The notes under the pieces were generated by a model. It worked only from the letters and a program-made list of their open reading frames with translations. It did not search any database and had not been told where the DNA came from. Of a DNA stretch of 64,000 bases, positions 16,860-25,595 are shown piece by piece. Within the stretch, counting starts at the first letter, position 1. Each line of letters begins with the position of its first letter. The stretch comes from Solobacterium sp. (lineage in GTDB: Bacteria; Bacillota_I; Bacilli_A; Erysipelotrichales; Erysipelotrichaceae), in assembly GCA_017510405.1 (NCBI GenBank), contig JAFWNG010000008.1:1-64000 (forward strand), read 5' to 3'. The position numbers were made by a program, and so were the translations under genes.

Positions 16860-18782
16860 CTAGATGGTATATGCCAGTTCAAATGCACTGCGCGTCGCGT
16901 TGAGGAAGTTGGCAGCCCGCTCGTTATTGCCGATGCGGTATGTCTCATATCCCGCTTCCAGAAGCTGTGTATAGAGGTCCAGTCCCATCTTTCTCTGACC
17001 GGCACATACCGCAGTAAGATCCACTGCTATGGTATGACGCACATGACCAGCGTCTTCGTATTCGACGGAGTCTGTATTGATCTTCTTTACCGCCACGGAT
17101 GTCAGGACAGTCGCATTCTTATTCAGATAATCCTTCAGAAGCATCGTATGGAACAGTTCGCCGCCGCTGCAGATATCCCCAAGCATCTCCAGGATGACTG
17201 CTTTTCCGCCTTCCAGAACGATCCTGTGCGCCAGCTCCGCGCCGGCAACACCGCCGCCGATGACCGCGACGGTCTGTCCCGGCTTTGTTTCAATTTTCCG
17301 GGAAATGACATCGGCTCCGTTCACCGCGTTTTCAATGCCTGCGATCGGCGGCATCGCAAAGACAGCGCCGGCCGCGATCACGACCTGATCGGGATGAAGG
17401 TCATTGACGTATTCCAGATCCACATTCTGGTTCAGACGGATCTCTACGCCCCTGCGGACGCATTCCGCTTCAAACCAGTCCAGTGCTTTGAGAACAGCTT
17501 CTTTGTGCGGCGTCATGCCGGCAAGCTTCATCTGACCGCCCACGTGGTCTTCTTTTTCCGCCAGAATGACTTTATTGCCGCGGCGTGCGGAAATGATCGC
17601 GAACTGCATGCCGGAGATACCGCCGCCGACAACCAGCACGGTCTTCGGTTCCGCCGTCTTCGGTACGTTGTTCTCACTCTGGAAATCCTCAAATCCCACA
17701 TACGGATTGATGGAACAGCGCGTGATCTCATTTCTTGTCAGAAGCGCACCCATACAGCCGTCAAAGCAGGACAGGCACGGACGGATCTCATGGATCCGGT
17801 CCTGCATGATCTTATTCGGCCATTCCGGATCGCACAGCAGCTGTCTGCCGACGCATACCAGATCGGCGCTGCCGTTCTTTATGACATCGGCGCAGAATTC
17901 CGGTGTTTTCAGTTTTCCGACGATTGCGACCGGGATACTGACTTTCTTCTTCACTTCTTCAGCATACGGGATGTACAGGCCTTCTTTTGCCCACTGCGTC
18001 GGATTGGTATCCATCGGCGGATTGAAACCGGAGGACATATTGACCATGTCCGCGCCGGCCTGTTCGCACATGTACGCGATCTCCGCGGCTTCCTGCAGAG
18101 TATTGCCCGGGTTGTCCACCGATCCCAGACGCACGCTGATGAGGAACGGATAGCCGCACTTTTCGCGGATCCCGCGGATGATCTCGCCGACCATGCGGAA
18201 CCGGTTTTCAATGACGCCGCCGAATTCATCTTCTCTCCGGTTGATCGCCGGGTTGAGGAAGCAGTTCAGAAGGTAGCCGTGCGCCGCGTGCAGCTCGATC
18301 CCGTCGTAGCCTGCCAGTTTCGCGTTGTATGCGCAAACGATGAAATCCTGAATGACTTTCAGCACTTCTTCATGCGTCATCGCTCTGGCGCCGTTGAAGT
18401 CCGACGGACATACCGACTGTCTTCCCTCACAGTTGATCGGATTGGACTGGAAGCCGGCATGGTTCAGCTGCAGGATGATCTTTGTGCCGAAGGAATGCAC
18501 GACATTGGTCATGTCATGCAGGAATGTGATGGAATCCGGTACGTCCATGCGCAGTTCCCGCGGTCCGTTCTTTCCTTCCGGCCACGAAGTATCTGCGCAT
18601 TCCTGGATGATCAGGCCGACGCCGCCCTTGGCGCGGTTGCGCATATAGGGCATCAGTTTCGGCGTGACAGTACCGTCGAAATTGAACGCACAGGTGTCCA
18701 TCGGCGGCATGACGATACGGTTCTTCAGTTCGATCCCGCCGACGCGGATGGGCTGAAATAATGCTTTGACATTCTCTTTCAC
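16860..18782 (-). CDS. Old-yellow-enzyme/2,4-dienoyl-CoA reductase-type FMN-FeS-FAD oxidoreductase
   Basis: 640 residues. An N-terminal FMN-binding TIM barrel (1 to about 340, beginning PIRVGGIELKNRIVMPPM) is followed by a 4Fe-4S cluster motif CLSCFDGCMG with a fourth Cys in RCSINP. An FAD/NAD(P) Rossmann part follows with VVGGGISGMQ and VIGGGVAGAE. This is the enoate reductase/FadH/BaiCD layout, which uses NAD(P)H to reduce activated C=C bonds. The substrate cannot be read from sequence. The start is GTG with AGGAGG before it. It lies 18 bases after the radical SAM gene and is probably co-transcribed with it. Confidence 0.9.
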   Translation of the reverse strand: MKENVKALFQPIRVGGIELKNRIVMPPMDTCAFNFDGTVTPKLMPYMRNRAKGGVGLIIQECADTSWPEGKNGPRELRMDVPDSITFLHDMTNVVHSFGTKIILQLNHAGFQSNPINCEGRQSVCPSDFNGARAMTHEEVLKVIQDFIVCAYNAKLAGYDGIELHAAHGYLLNCFLNPAINRREDEFGGVIENRFRMVGEIIRGIREKCGYPFLISVRLGSVDNPGNTLQEAAEIAYMCEQAGADMVNMSSGFNPPMDTNPTQWAKEGLYIPYAEEVKKKVSIPVAIVGKLKTPEFCADVIKNGSADLVCVGRQLLCDPEWPNKIMQDRIHEIRPCLSCFDGCMGALLTRNEITRCSINPYVGFEDFQSENNVPKTAEPKTVLVVGGGISGMQFAIISARRGNKVILAEKEDHVGGQMKLAGMTPHKEAVLKALDWFEAECVRRGVEIRLNQNVDLEYVNDLHPDQVVIAAGAVFAMPPIAGIENAVNGADVISRKIETKPGQTVAVIGGGVAGAELAHRIVLEGGKAVILEMLGDICSGGELFHTMLLKDYLNKNATVLTSVAVKKINTDSVEYEDAGHVRHTIAVDLTAVCAGQRKMGLDLYTQLLEAGYETYRIGNNERAANFLNATRSAFELAYTI

Positions 18783-18800
18783 AGTTATTCCTCCTCTGTC

Positions 18801-19679
18801 TTACAATGTCTTTTTACGGCTGCGCATACGGGCAAGCCGGTCCAGATCGCCGCTTTCGATCATCTGATCGATCGCCGCGAGGATCTGCGGTTTCCGTTTC
18901 AGGAAATCCGGTCCGCTCAGATTTACGGACGATGTATGATGTGTGATGAAGAAGCAGTCACAGGTCAGATTTTCCACAAAGATACGAAGTTCTTCGAGCA
19001 TCTCTTTTTCTGACAGCGGCGAGAACGTTCCTTCCTGCGCCTCTTTGAGCAGCGGCGTTCCCGGAAACAGCGTGAGTCCGCCGGTACCGACCACTGCCGG
19101 ATGACAGCGGCTGAAGATCTGTGCGGAATGCAGCGCATGTTCATGACTGTGTTCCCTGCCGGCTACGCCGTTCAGAAAGGTCATCCAGTACGTGATCCCG
19201 GCTTCATCCAGTTTCCGGCACTGTTCCATGATGTCTTCCGCGTGATACCCCTTGTCGATCCTGTCCAGCGTCCAGTCATCGCCGCTTTCCACGCCCAGGT
19301 TGACTTCACACATTCCCTTTTCGCGCAGGATCCTCAGCTGTTCAACGGTCTTATTGCGCACATTGGTCACCCGCGCCGCCATGGTCATGATCTTTACGTC
19401 GGGCAGATACTGATGAACCAGATCACAGATGTGATCCAGCCGGTCAAAGCTCATGCAGAAGGGATCAGCACCGATCAGCTGCAGGCGTTCCGTATGCGGT
19501 TCGTACATGGCGATCTCCGCCAGATCTTCTTCGATCCATTCCAGCGGGGAAAGCCGGAACGGCACGTCTTTGTACATCGTGCAGAACTTGCAGCGGTTGT
19601 GCGAACATCCCTGCGTGATCTCCAGCAGCGGTGACGGGGGTTCATACGGATTTCGATAAAGCGTTCCTGTGTAATGCAT
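18801..19679 (-). CDS. Radical SAM protein with CX4CX2C cluster motif
   Basis: 292 residues. The cluster motif is CSHNRCKFC near residues 25-33, with four residues between the first two cysteines instead of the usual three. It is followed by TMYKDVPFR, a pattern I associate with COG1032-like proteins. LGVESGDDWTLDRIDKGY is a typical SAM/substrate-side segment. The reaction is unknown. AAGGAG precedes the ATG. It heads an operon with the OYE-type reductase and is divergent from a TetR regulator with twin operators, so both are likely its regulatory targets. Confidence 0.85.
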   Translation of the reverse strand: MHYTGTLYRNPYEPPSPLLEITQGCSHNRCKFCTMYKDVPFRLSPLEWIEEDLAEIAMYEPHTERLQLIGADPFCMSFDRLDHICDLVHQYLPDVKIMTMAARVTNVRNKTVEQLRILREKGMCEVNLGVESGDDWTLDRIDKGYHAEDIMEQCRKLDEAGITYWMTFLNGVAGREHSHEHALHSAQIFSRCHPAVVGTGGLTLFPGTPLLKEAQEGTFSPLSEKEMLEELRIFVENLTCDCFFITHHTSSVNLSGPDFLKRKPQILAAIDQMIESGDLDRLARMRSRKKTL

Positions 19680-19716
19680 CTTCTGTCTCCTTCTGTTTTT
19701 ATTGTGAAAGGAAGAC

Positions 19717-19781
19717 TTGCTTCAATCCATTTACAAAAGTATATTTATGTAAGAAATTATTACATTTTATTTGTTTTGTAA
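19717..19781 (+). promoter_or_regulatory. tetR-family promoter with two 22-bp TTAC-N14-GTAA operators
   Basis: TTGCTT (19717-19722), a 17-base spacer and TATATT (19740-19745) form a plus-strand promoter. Two sites of identical length, 19731-19752 and 19760-19781, each begin TTAC and end GTAA, 29 bases apart centre to centre. The first covers the -10 box. They sit in the divergent interval between the radical SAM gene and the regulator, as expected for an autoregulated TetR protein. Confidence 0.65.
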
Positions 19782-19797
19782 TAACAGAGGAGTGTAT

Positions 19798-20349
19798 ATG
19801 TCAGACCGTACGAAGATATGGATCGCAGAGACAATGAAGGAACTGATGAAGCAGAAGCCGATCGACAGAATACGCGTCACGGAGATCTGCCGGGCAGCCG
19901 GCATTCAGCGGCCGACGTTTTACTATCATTTCAAAGACAAGCAGGATCTGATCGCATGGATCTTCTTTCAGAACGCCGTGGACATCGATATCGTGGATAT
20001 CGAAGCTGCCGCGGAAGCCATGCGGAAAATGAAAAAAGAGCTCTCCGTTTTCTATCAGAGAGCTTATGCGGACGTTTCCCAGAACGCCCTGACACATTAT
20101 ATTCTGGAGTATTTTACCGAACGGTATACGCAGATCACCATGGCGAAACTGCACACGGACCGGCTGGATACGGATCTTGCCTTCTGTATCCGCATGTACT
20201 GTTACGGTACTGTCGGAATGACCATGGAATGGGCACTGTACGACAATATTACGCCGGCAGAGACTGAGGTGGAAATGATGTTCCATGCCATGCCGGCTCC
20301 GCTCCGGGCTGTACTGCTTACTGAGGACGATAGATCTCAAACGGCTTGA
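19798..20349 (+). CDS. TetR/AcrR family transcriptional regulator
   Basis: 183 residues from the ATG at 19798, with AGAGGAG ten bases upstream. The N-terminal helix-turn-helix is typical: RIRVTEICRAAGIQRPTFYYHFKDKQDLI (positions about 20-48). The C-terminal ligand domain is of the TetR_C_8 kind seen in dihydroxyacetone-kinase-type activators. Two 22-bp palindromic sites overlap its promoter. The divergent radical SAM/OYE operon is the natural candidate target. Its last 32 bases overlap the 3' end of the convergent zinc-ribbon gene. Confidence 0.9.
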   Translation: MSDRTKIWIAETMKELMKQKPIDRIRVTEICRAAGIQRPTFYYHFKDKQDLIAWIFFQNAVDIDIVDIEAAAEAMRKMKKELSVFYQRAYADVSQNALTHYILEYFTERYTQITMAKLHTDRLDTDLAFCIRMYCYGTVGMTMEWALYDNITPAETEVEMMFHAMPAPLRAVLLTEDDRSQTA

Positions 20350-21073
20350 TCACTGCCCGGCACGCCTTGCAGCGGCGTCTTCCCGACATGGTCATGCGCA
20401 GATCCCGGCCGAAACAGTACGGACAGTATTTCAGATCGTTCCACTGTTCCACGGCTTCGTCCGCCGCGCTGCTGTAGAAATCCTCCGAGGCAGAAGCGGG
20501 CTTTGCCAGCTGTATTGCAGTCATGGAAGAAGCGTCTTCCGGTGTTTCCGCCGCGATCAGAAGGTCGCACAGAACAAATACCGGCGTCAGGATTGGATGT
20601 CCTTCCTGCGGTTCGACGAGTGTCCAGCACATACTGCGGGGATCCCCGTCAAAGCAGATGCCGCGGCTCTGCAGTTCCTGCGCTGCCGTTTCCCCGGCTC
20701 TGACGATACGGGAAAGCGAAGGTGCCGTCCCGGTCAGCGCCTGTTTCCATGCCGCCGGGTCGATCCTGCCGTCATGGATCAGCGGCAGTGCCGCTTCATA
20801 CAGCTTTGCCTTTCCGGCGACGGCTTCCGCCGCAATGCTTTTATAGGCACGGTTGCGCAGGGTGCCGAACCGCGTGTTCTCCGTATCTGCTTCCGCAGCT
20901 TTTTCCAGAACCTGCTTCACGTCAAACAGAGGGCTGCAGCTCAGGACCGGCACATGTGTTTCTTCCATACAAGTCAGAATATACTGCGCATATTCCTGCC
21001 ATGCTGCTCCGTTCTCCGAATCATTTTCACACTTTTTTCTCAGCTGCTCTGCTGCTTTTGCTCTATCTTCCAT
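20318..21073 (-). CDS. Unknown protein with C-terminal zinc ribbon (paralogue of next gene)
   Basis: 251 residues, not assignable to a family I recognise. The C-terminus has four cysteines in CPYCFG...CKAC spacing (about residues 216-241), a zinc-ribbon fold, followed by VIKPFEIYRP. It is clearly related to the gene at 21118: both share a helical middle, EQWNDLKYCPYC/GQWENMDYCPYC and IKP endings. It lacks the N-terminal ribbon of its neighbour. The ATG at 21073 follows AGGAGAAG; the open frame further upstream overlaps the neighbour and is rejected. Function is unknown. Confidence 0.75.
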   Translation of the reverse strand: MEDRAKAAEQLRKKCENDSENGAAWQEYAQYILTCMEETHVPVLSCSPLFDVKQVLEKAAEADTENTRFGTLRNRAYKSIAAEAVAGKAKLYEAALPLIHDGRIDPAAWKQALTGTAPSLSRIVRAGETAAQELQSRGICFDGDPRSMCWTLVEPQEGHPILTPVFVLCDLLIAAETPEDASSMTAIQLAKPASASEDFYSSAADEAVEQWNDLKYCPYCFGRDLRMTMSGRRRCKACRAVIKPFEIYRPQ

Positions 21074-21117
21074 ATCGTTCTCTTCTCCTGAAAAAAGCAG
21101 ATATGCAGGGATATCTG

Positions 21118-22071
21118 CTAAAAGTCCATAGGTTTGATCGTTCTGCCGCAGTCCGCGCAGACTTTTTCTTTCTTCAGCATTTTTCTGCGTACGTTTCTGC
21201 TGTAGCAGTACGGGCAGTAGTCCATATTCTCCCACTGACCGATCAGCTGGCCGACCGCATCATCAAAGAATTCTTCTGTGTCGGTGATCACATGCGCGCA
21301 CCGGATCAGAACGGCAGGCATTCTTTCCTCCGGTTCATCGGTCGGATACCCGATGATGACATCCGACAGCGCAAAGACCGGATAGTATACGCCGCTGCCG
21401 CGCCACGGCGTGATGAACGAAAAGCACTGTTCTGTCCTTCTCGCATCGTAGGACATATTCATATCCTGCATGCGCCGGGCAATTGCTTCACCGGCATCAA
21501 ATACCGCTGTCATCTCATCGGATGCTTCACAGAGATAATCCTTCAGATCATCATACGGCACTGTCAGCGGGTCATAATGACCTGCCAGTGAACACTGATG
21601 CAGCGAACGGAACAGTGACAGATCACCGCGGATGATCTTTCTCGCCATCTCTCTGTACGCAGCGTCCTTCCGTTCCCGGAACGACGGATCCGCGTTTTCA
21701 CCGAGGCGGAAGATCCGCGGCGTGTCAAACAGCGTGCTTCCCCGGAAGGCAATGCGTCCCTGTTTCCGCATATACGCAATAACTGCGTCAAGCCAGGTAT
21801 TCCAGATCTCTTTCCGTTCCGAGCATTCTTCAGCGAGTTCCCGCAGAAGATCATTGGCGCCGGAAAAATTGCCCATATCAAAGGTTGCGCGGACGTCTTT
21901 CAGCTTCTGCTTCAGTTCTTCCGTGCCGGGTGACGCTTCCGTTTTTCCGTTCAGCATATTGCCGAACTCCGAAGGCGTATATTCCGCACCGCACCCGGTG
22001 CAGCGGAAAAACCCGTTTTCTGTATACCGGATATCTGTACTGCCGCATTTCCTGCAATGAATGACTGCCAT
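21118..22071 (-). CDS. Unknown protein with zinc ribbons at both ends
   Basis: 317 residues. The N-terminal ribbon CRKCGSTDIRY...CTGCGAEY (about 6-31) and C-terminal ribbon CPYCYSRN...CADCGRTIKP (about 286-313) flank a helix-rich middle with tetratricopeptide-like spacing at about 55-120 (FSGANDLLRELAEE). No enzyme motif is visible. It precedes the shorter paralogue, suggesting a tandem duplication with loss of the N-terminal ribbon. It lies downstream of the LCP/sortase genes with an 11-base gap to the beta-helix gene, so it is probably in that operon. GGGGGA precedes the ATG. Confidence 0.8.
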   Translation of the reverse strand: MAVIHCRKCGSTDIRYTENGFFRCTGCGAEYTPSEFGNMLNGKTEASPGTEELKQKLKDVRATFDMGNFSGANDLLRELAEECSERKEIWNTWLDAVIAYMRKQGRIAFRGSTLFDTPRIFRLGENADPSFRERKDAAYREMARKIIRGDLSLFRSLHQCSLAGHYDPLTVPYDDLKDYLCEASDEMTAVFDAGEAIARRMQDMNMSYDARRTEQCFSFITPWRGSGVYYPVFALSDVIIGYPTDEPEERMPAVLIRCAHVITDTEEFFDDAVGQLIGQWENMDYCPYCYSRNVRRKMLKKEKVCADCGRTIKPMDF

Positions 22072-22081
22072 AGTCCCCCTC

Positions 22082-22741
22082 TTATTTCTTTGGTACGATC
22101 ACACCGCCTGTCTTATAGATGCTGGCGTGCGGAACGACGCCTCTGACGCAGCATACCGGATAGACATTGGAATGCCGTCCGATCACCGTTCCCGGATTCA
22201 TGACGGTATTGCAGCCGATCTCAGCGTAGTCACCGAGCATCGCGCCGAATTTCTTCATACCGGTCTCGATGTCTTCCTCCGAGGAATGTACGACGACCGG
22301 CAGACGGTCTGCCTTGACGTTGGAAGTGATGGATCCTGCACCCATGTGGGCATAATAGCCGAGGATGGAATCGCCGACATAGTTATAATGCGGAACCTGA
22401 ACATGATCGAACAGAATGACATTTTTCAGTTCCACGGAGTTTCCGACTACGCAGTTTTCGCCGATCAGCGCCGAGCCGCGTACAAATGCGCAGTGACGCA
22501 CTTCCGTATTCGGACCGACGATGCACGGTGCTCCGAGATATGCGCTCGGGAACACGTTCGCGGTCTTATGGACCCAGACGTTTTCCGATACTTCTGTATA
22601 CTCGGCCGGATCCAGCGTTGCGCCGAGTTCAATGATCATCTGTTTGATTCCCTTGAGTGCTTCCCACGGGTATTCAAACTGTGTCAGGTAGTCTTTTGCG
22701 GCCGTATGGCCGAGATCATACAATTCCGGAATGGTATACAT
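22082..22741 (-). CDS. Left-handed beta-helix protein, GlmU C-terminal-like
   Basis: 219 residues. Hexapeptide repeats (for example VWVHKTANVFPSAYLGAPCI, TEVRHCAFVRGSALIG, VGDSILGYYAHMGAGSI) build a left-handed beta-helix from about 50 to 210. The order and the YVGDSILG...GAGSITSNVK stretch resemble the acetyltransferase half of GlmU or sugar-phosphate pyrophosphorylase-like proteins, but there is no nucleotidyltransferase domain. It may be a sugar acyltransferase or a structural homologue. It sits between an LCP gene and the zinc-ribbon genes with short gaps and a GAGGAGGAG ribosome site. Confidence 0.8.
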   Translation of the reverse strand: MYTIPELYDLGHTAAKDYLTQFEYPWEALKGIKQMIIELGATLDPAEYTEVSENVWVHKTANVFPSAYLGAPCIVGPNTEVRHCAFVRGSALIGENCVVGNSVELKNVILFDHVQVPHYNYVGDSILGYYAHMGAGSITSNVKADRLPVVVHSSEEDIETGMKKFGAMLGDYAEIGCNTVMNPGTVIGRHSNVYPVCCVRGVVPHASIYKTGGVIVPKK

Positions 22742-22752
22742 AATGCTCCTCC

Positions 22753-24291
22753 TCAGTATCCGTTTTCTTCCGTATAGAAACTGCCTTCCGGCATTTCCTG
22801 CTGTTCCACGATGTTTCCGCCGACCACTTCATTGATCACCTGTTTCACGAACTCGATCTGGTTCGGATACGGGTATACGATCGACAGCGGCGTTGACGGC
22901 ACAGAGGCACAGTATTCCGTACCTACCCCGCCCTCAACGTGATAATTCACAATATTCCATGTGATGTTCTCACTGAGCTGCTTGCGGCACAGCGCATAGA
23001 TGGAATCACTCGGCAGATTTGTCAGGAATGTTCCGTTCAGCGCCGCCAGCAGATCGTTGAAGTGTGAGATCACTTCAGCGCTTGTCAGCTTGGAAATGAT
23101 TGCTTTCATGACCAGCTGCTGGTGCATGTTTCTGCCGAAGTCGCCGTCCGGCAGAGTCTTCCGTTCGCGCACATAATGCAGTGCCCGGTCGCCGTCCAGA
23201 TGCAGCGGACCTTCCTCAAAGTACATATCGTAGTTGTCCCAGAAATGGAACGCGTACGGATTGTCCACATCCACACCGCCGAGCGCGTCGATGATCTTCA
23301 TGTATGTGGTGAAGTTGATCAGCACATAGTTTTCGATCGGCTCATCCAGATATGAGCTGAGTCCGTTCAGGGTGTTGTCGATCGTATGCAGACCGAGATG
23401 CGTCAGTTTATCGCGGGCGTCTCCGAGCGCAGGATTGGGCACATAGGAGTCGCGCGGCAGGGAAACGATGGAGATCTGGTGGGTATTCGGATTGACCGTA
23501 ACGACCATATCCACGTCTGTCCGGCCGATGAGGCTCAGTTCTCCGGTCTCATCATTTCCGCCGAAGAAGATGCTGAACGGTTCTTTTGTTACTTTGGAAC
23601 GCGATTCCGTCGTGCCGTCCATCGTCCGGGTAACTGTATAGATCTTGATCGTGTCGTTTTTGAAGTTCTCAAATCCTTCGATATCTGCCACGATGGATTC
23701 ATACGCTTCGCTCATGATCAGCAGGTCGCCCTCATTCTGATAGAGGGAATACACCGCTTCCTGCACCGATGCACGATCGACGGTCTTCAGCTGCACACCG
23801 AGCTTCGTGCGGATCTCATCGACCGCATACAGCTGGTTTTCCGTATCGGAGCTGACCGTGGTAATGAAGCGGCCGTCCGTATAAGCGCTGAGATCCTCAT
23901 AGGTACCCATGGCATCCCAGAAGATATCGTTATGAGCATTCTTGTATTCACTTGTCAGAACGTAGACGGAGATCTTCACCTTATTGCCGGTGATGGAATT
24001 GAACAGTTCCGAGATCTTGTCGGTATAATACGGCATCAGAAGCGACGCTATGAGCACCGCCACGGTCAGTACGCTGTTCAGAATGCGGATGAAACTGTTG
24101 CGCGGGGTCGCCTTGGCCGAAAGCACATACAGCAGGGCAAGAGCCAGCAGGATCACGCCTGCCGCCAGGAATGTCCACCGCAGCGGAAACATCGGCATTC
24201 TGGCAAATTCAAATATAAACAGCCCGCACGCAGCAGCCAGCAGGAGCCACAGGAATACCGGATTGATGCGACGTTTTCTTTTTCGAGTCAT
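22753..24291 (-). CDS. LytR-CpsA-Psr (LCP) family wall-polymer ligase
   Basis: 512 residues. Three N-terminal helices (about 11-29, 34-55 and 70-88) are followed by an accessory extracellular domain and an LCP domain from about 245. The LCP core has [34 protein letters not shown] and [18 protein letters not shown], giving the Asp and Arg residues that bind polyprenyl pyrophosphate and magnesium. LCP proteins transfer lipid-linked glycopolymers to peptidoglycan. A longer paralogue is at 36252-38081. It is second in an operon after sortase B (15-base gap). Confidence 0.92.
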   Translation of the reverse strand: MTRKRKRRINPVFLWLLLAAACGLFIFEFARMPMFPLRWTFLAAGVILLALALLYVLSAKATPRNSFIRILNSVLTVAVLIASLLMPYYTDKISELFNSITGNKVKISVYVLTSEYKNAHNDIFWDAMGTYEDLSAYTDGRFITTVSSDTENQLYAVDEIRTKLGVQLKTVDRASVQEAVYSLYQNEGDLLIMSEAYESIVADIEGFENFKNDTIKIYTVTRTMDGTTESRSKVTKEPFSIFFGGNDETGELSLIGRTDVDMVVTVNPNTHQISIVSLPRDSYVPNPALGDARDKLTHLGLHTIDNTLNGLSSYLDEPIENYVLINFTTYMKIIDALGGVDVDNPYAFHFWDNYDMYFEEGPLHLDGDRALHYVRERKTLPDGDFGRNMHQQLVMKAIISKLTSAEVISHFNDLLAALNGTFLTNLPSDSIYALCRKQLSENITWNIVNYHVEGGVGTEYCASVPSTPLSIVYPYPNQIEFVKQVINEVVGGNIVEQQEMPEGSFYTEENGY

Positions 24292-24306
24292 ATAGTTCGT
24301 CTCCTG

Positions 24307-25059
24307 TTATCCGGCTCTTTCCATCCTGCACAGCAGCGCATATCTGCCGTCTTCCACATTGTAGGAACACGTCGAAAGCAGTGCTGTACGGTCGCCTGCC
24401 TGCAGAACAGTATCCGAGACAAAGGTCGAGCCGGAGGTAAAGTAATTCACATACTGTATGAAGTCGGCATCGTCCGCAAATTCAAAGCGGACATACGGGT
24501 CGGTACCGGTCGTGAAGATGCCGGCAGCGGGATAAAGGATCCAGCGTCCGTCCGGCGTATCCAGAACGATCTCACGGTGCGTATCATACCATTCCTGAGA
24601 TTCGTACTTCTGCACATCCGCAAACATCGTACCGTTGCGCATATGATGTCCGTACATAACGATATGTTCTTCATCTGCGCGCACATTGTGACTGTCAAGG
24701 AAAATACAGCCGCTGTTGTTGTACGTCCCGTCAAACAGATGCCGCAGATACCAGTCATTGCCCTTTTCATAACTGTAGACGACCGGATAGCTGATCTCTG
24801 AATCAGCCAGGGAGATCCAGCCGGCAATGTCCGGATTGATATTCCGCAGGTAGTCGAAATCGATCGTTTCTTCTTCCGATCCGTCCGCGGCCGGGACCAG
24901 CGCGTCTTTGTCGATCTTATGATACGCAGCACTTCCCTGACTGTACTCAGACATTGTCTGATACAGCATCCACCCGGAATAACACGCACCGCAAAGGGAC
25001 AGGATCAGCAGAAATGTTATAAGCATATTCCCTGTCCGGGACAGTTTTCGTTTCTCCAT
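24307..25059 (-). CDS. srtB: Class B sortase
   Basis: 250 residues with one N-terminal helix (about 12-34) and an extracellular sortase domain. The catalytic triad is visible: His in MYGHHMRNGT, Cys in LLSTCSY, and Arg in GRYALLCR. The TLSTC-type context and size place it in class B, whose members attach proteins with NPxTN-like signals. No such signal was found on the large secreted proteins of this window, so the substrate lies elsewhere. A strong promoter (25088-25116) starts the operon sortase, LCP, beta-helix, zinc-ribbon genes. Confidence 0.93.
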   Translation of the reverse strand: MEKRKLSRTGNMLITFLLILSLCGACYSGWMLYQTMSEYSQGSAAYHKIDKDALVPAADGSEEETIDFDYLRNINPDIAGWISLADSEISYPVVYSYEKGNDWYLRHLFDGTYNNSGCIFLDSHNVRADEEHIVMYGHHMRNGTMFADVQKYESQEWYDTHREIVLDTPDGRWILYPAAGIFTTGTDPYVRFEFADDADFIQYVNYFTSGSTFVSDTVLQAGDRTALLSTCSYNVEDGRYALLCRMERAG

Positions 25060-25087
25060 TTCTGCTCACTCCCTTCCGGTCAGAACA

Positions 25088-25116
25088 ATAATACTGTTAT
25101 TCATGAATGCTTTCAA
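25088..25116 (-). promoter_or_regulatory. Sigma-A promoter of the sortase-LCP operon
   Basis: TTGAAA (25116-25111), a 17-base spacer and TATTAT (25093-25088) read on the minus strand, about 30 bases before the sortase start codon. Confidence 0.7.
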
Positions 25117-25136
25117 GTTAACGAATGACAGGCGCG

Positions 25137-25595
25137 TCACTCTGTCTCTGCGCCTTTCAGAATGCAGTTGATCACATTGCCGTCCATCGTAAAATCAAAT
25201 TCGCCGGTGACCGTGATCTCGTCGCCCATCGCCGGGAAATCATCGGGATAGCGCATTTCTTCCGCCGGAATGAACTGGATCCCCTGCGCGCAGCATGCCA
25301 GCGCATCCTGGATGACGCAGCCGTACTGCAGTTCACCGGTCTTTTCGTCCGTCCGTGTGGCGAACAGCCCGCGCATTTTCACGGTTTTGCGGCGGTATTT
25401 TTCCGGGGATGTGACCATGTCATAGACCTGGGCATAGACCATATTGCCGGAAAGATCCGTCAGATCGACATCTACCCCGCTGCCGTTGTTTTCCGGTATG
25501 GAAACATTCTGCACCGTTGTTTTTCTGCAGGCGCCGTTCATTGTGATCAGACAGGTGCAGATCAGTGCGAACAGTATCATGCGGATCCGTTTCAT
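25137..25595 (-). CDS. Putative lipoprotein with YcgQ/DUF1980-like OB domain, zinc operon
   Basis: 152 residues. The N-terminus MKRIRMILF...MNGAC looks like a lipoprotein signal, although N at -3 makes a weak lipobox. The rest reads like a small OB-type barrel: YRRKTVKMRGLF, then QYGCVIQDALACCAQGIQF with a vicinal Cys pair, then GDEITVTGEFDF. This pattern recalls the C-terminal domain of the YcgQ (DUF1980) family. Its start overlaps the znuB stop by four bases (ATGA), tying it to zinc uptake. A role as an extracellular zinc-handling partner is inference. Confidence 0.65.
   Translation of the reverse strand: MKRIRMILFALICTCLITMNGACRKTTVQNVSIPENNGSGVDVDLTDLSGNMVYAQVYDMVTSPEKYRRKTVKMRGLFATRTDEKTGELQYGCVIQDALACCAQGIQFIPAEEMRYPDDFPAMGDEITVTGEFDFTMDGNVINCILKGAETE

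Noticed and set aside
16860-18782. Specific assignment of the OYE-type enzyme as bile-acid reductase BaiCD or BaiH
   Set aside because: Domain order fits, but many enoate and dienoyl-CoA reductases share it, and no other bai gene is present in the window.
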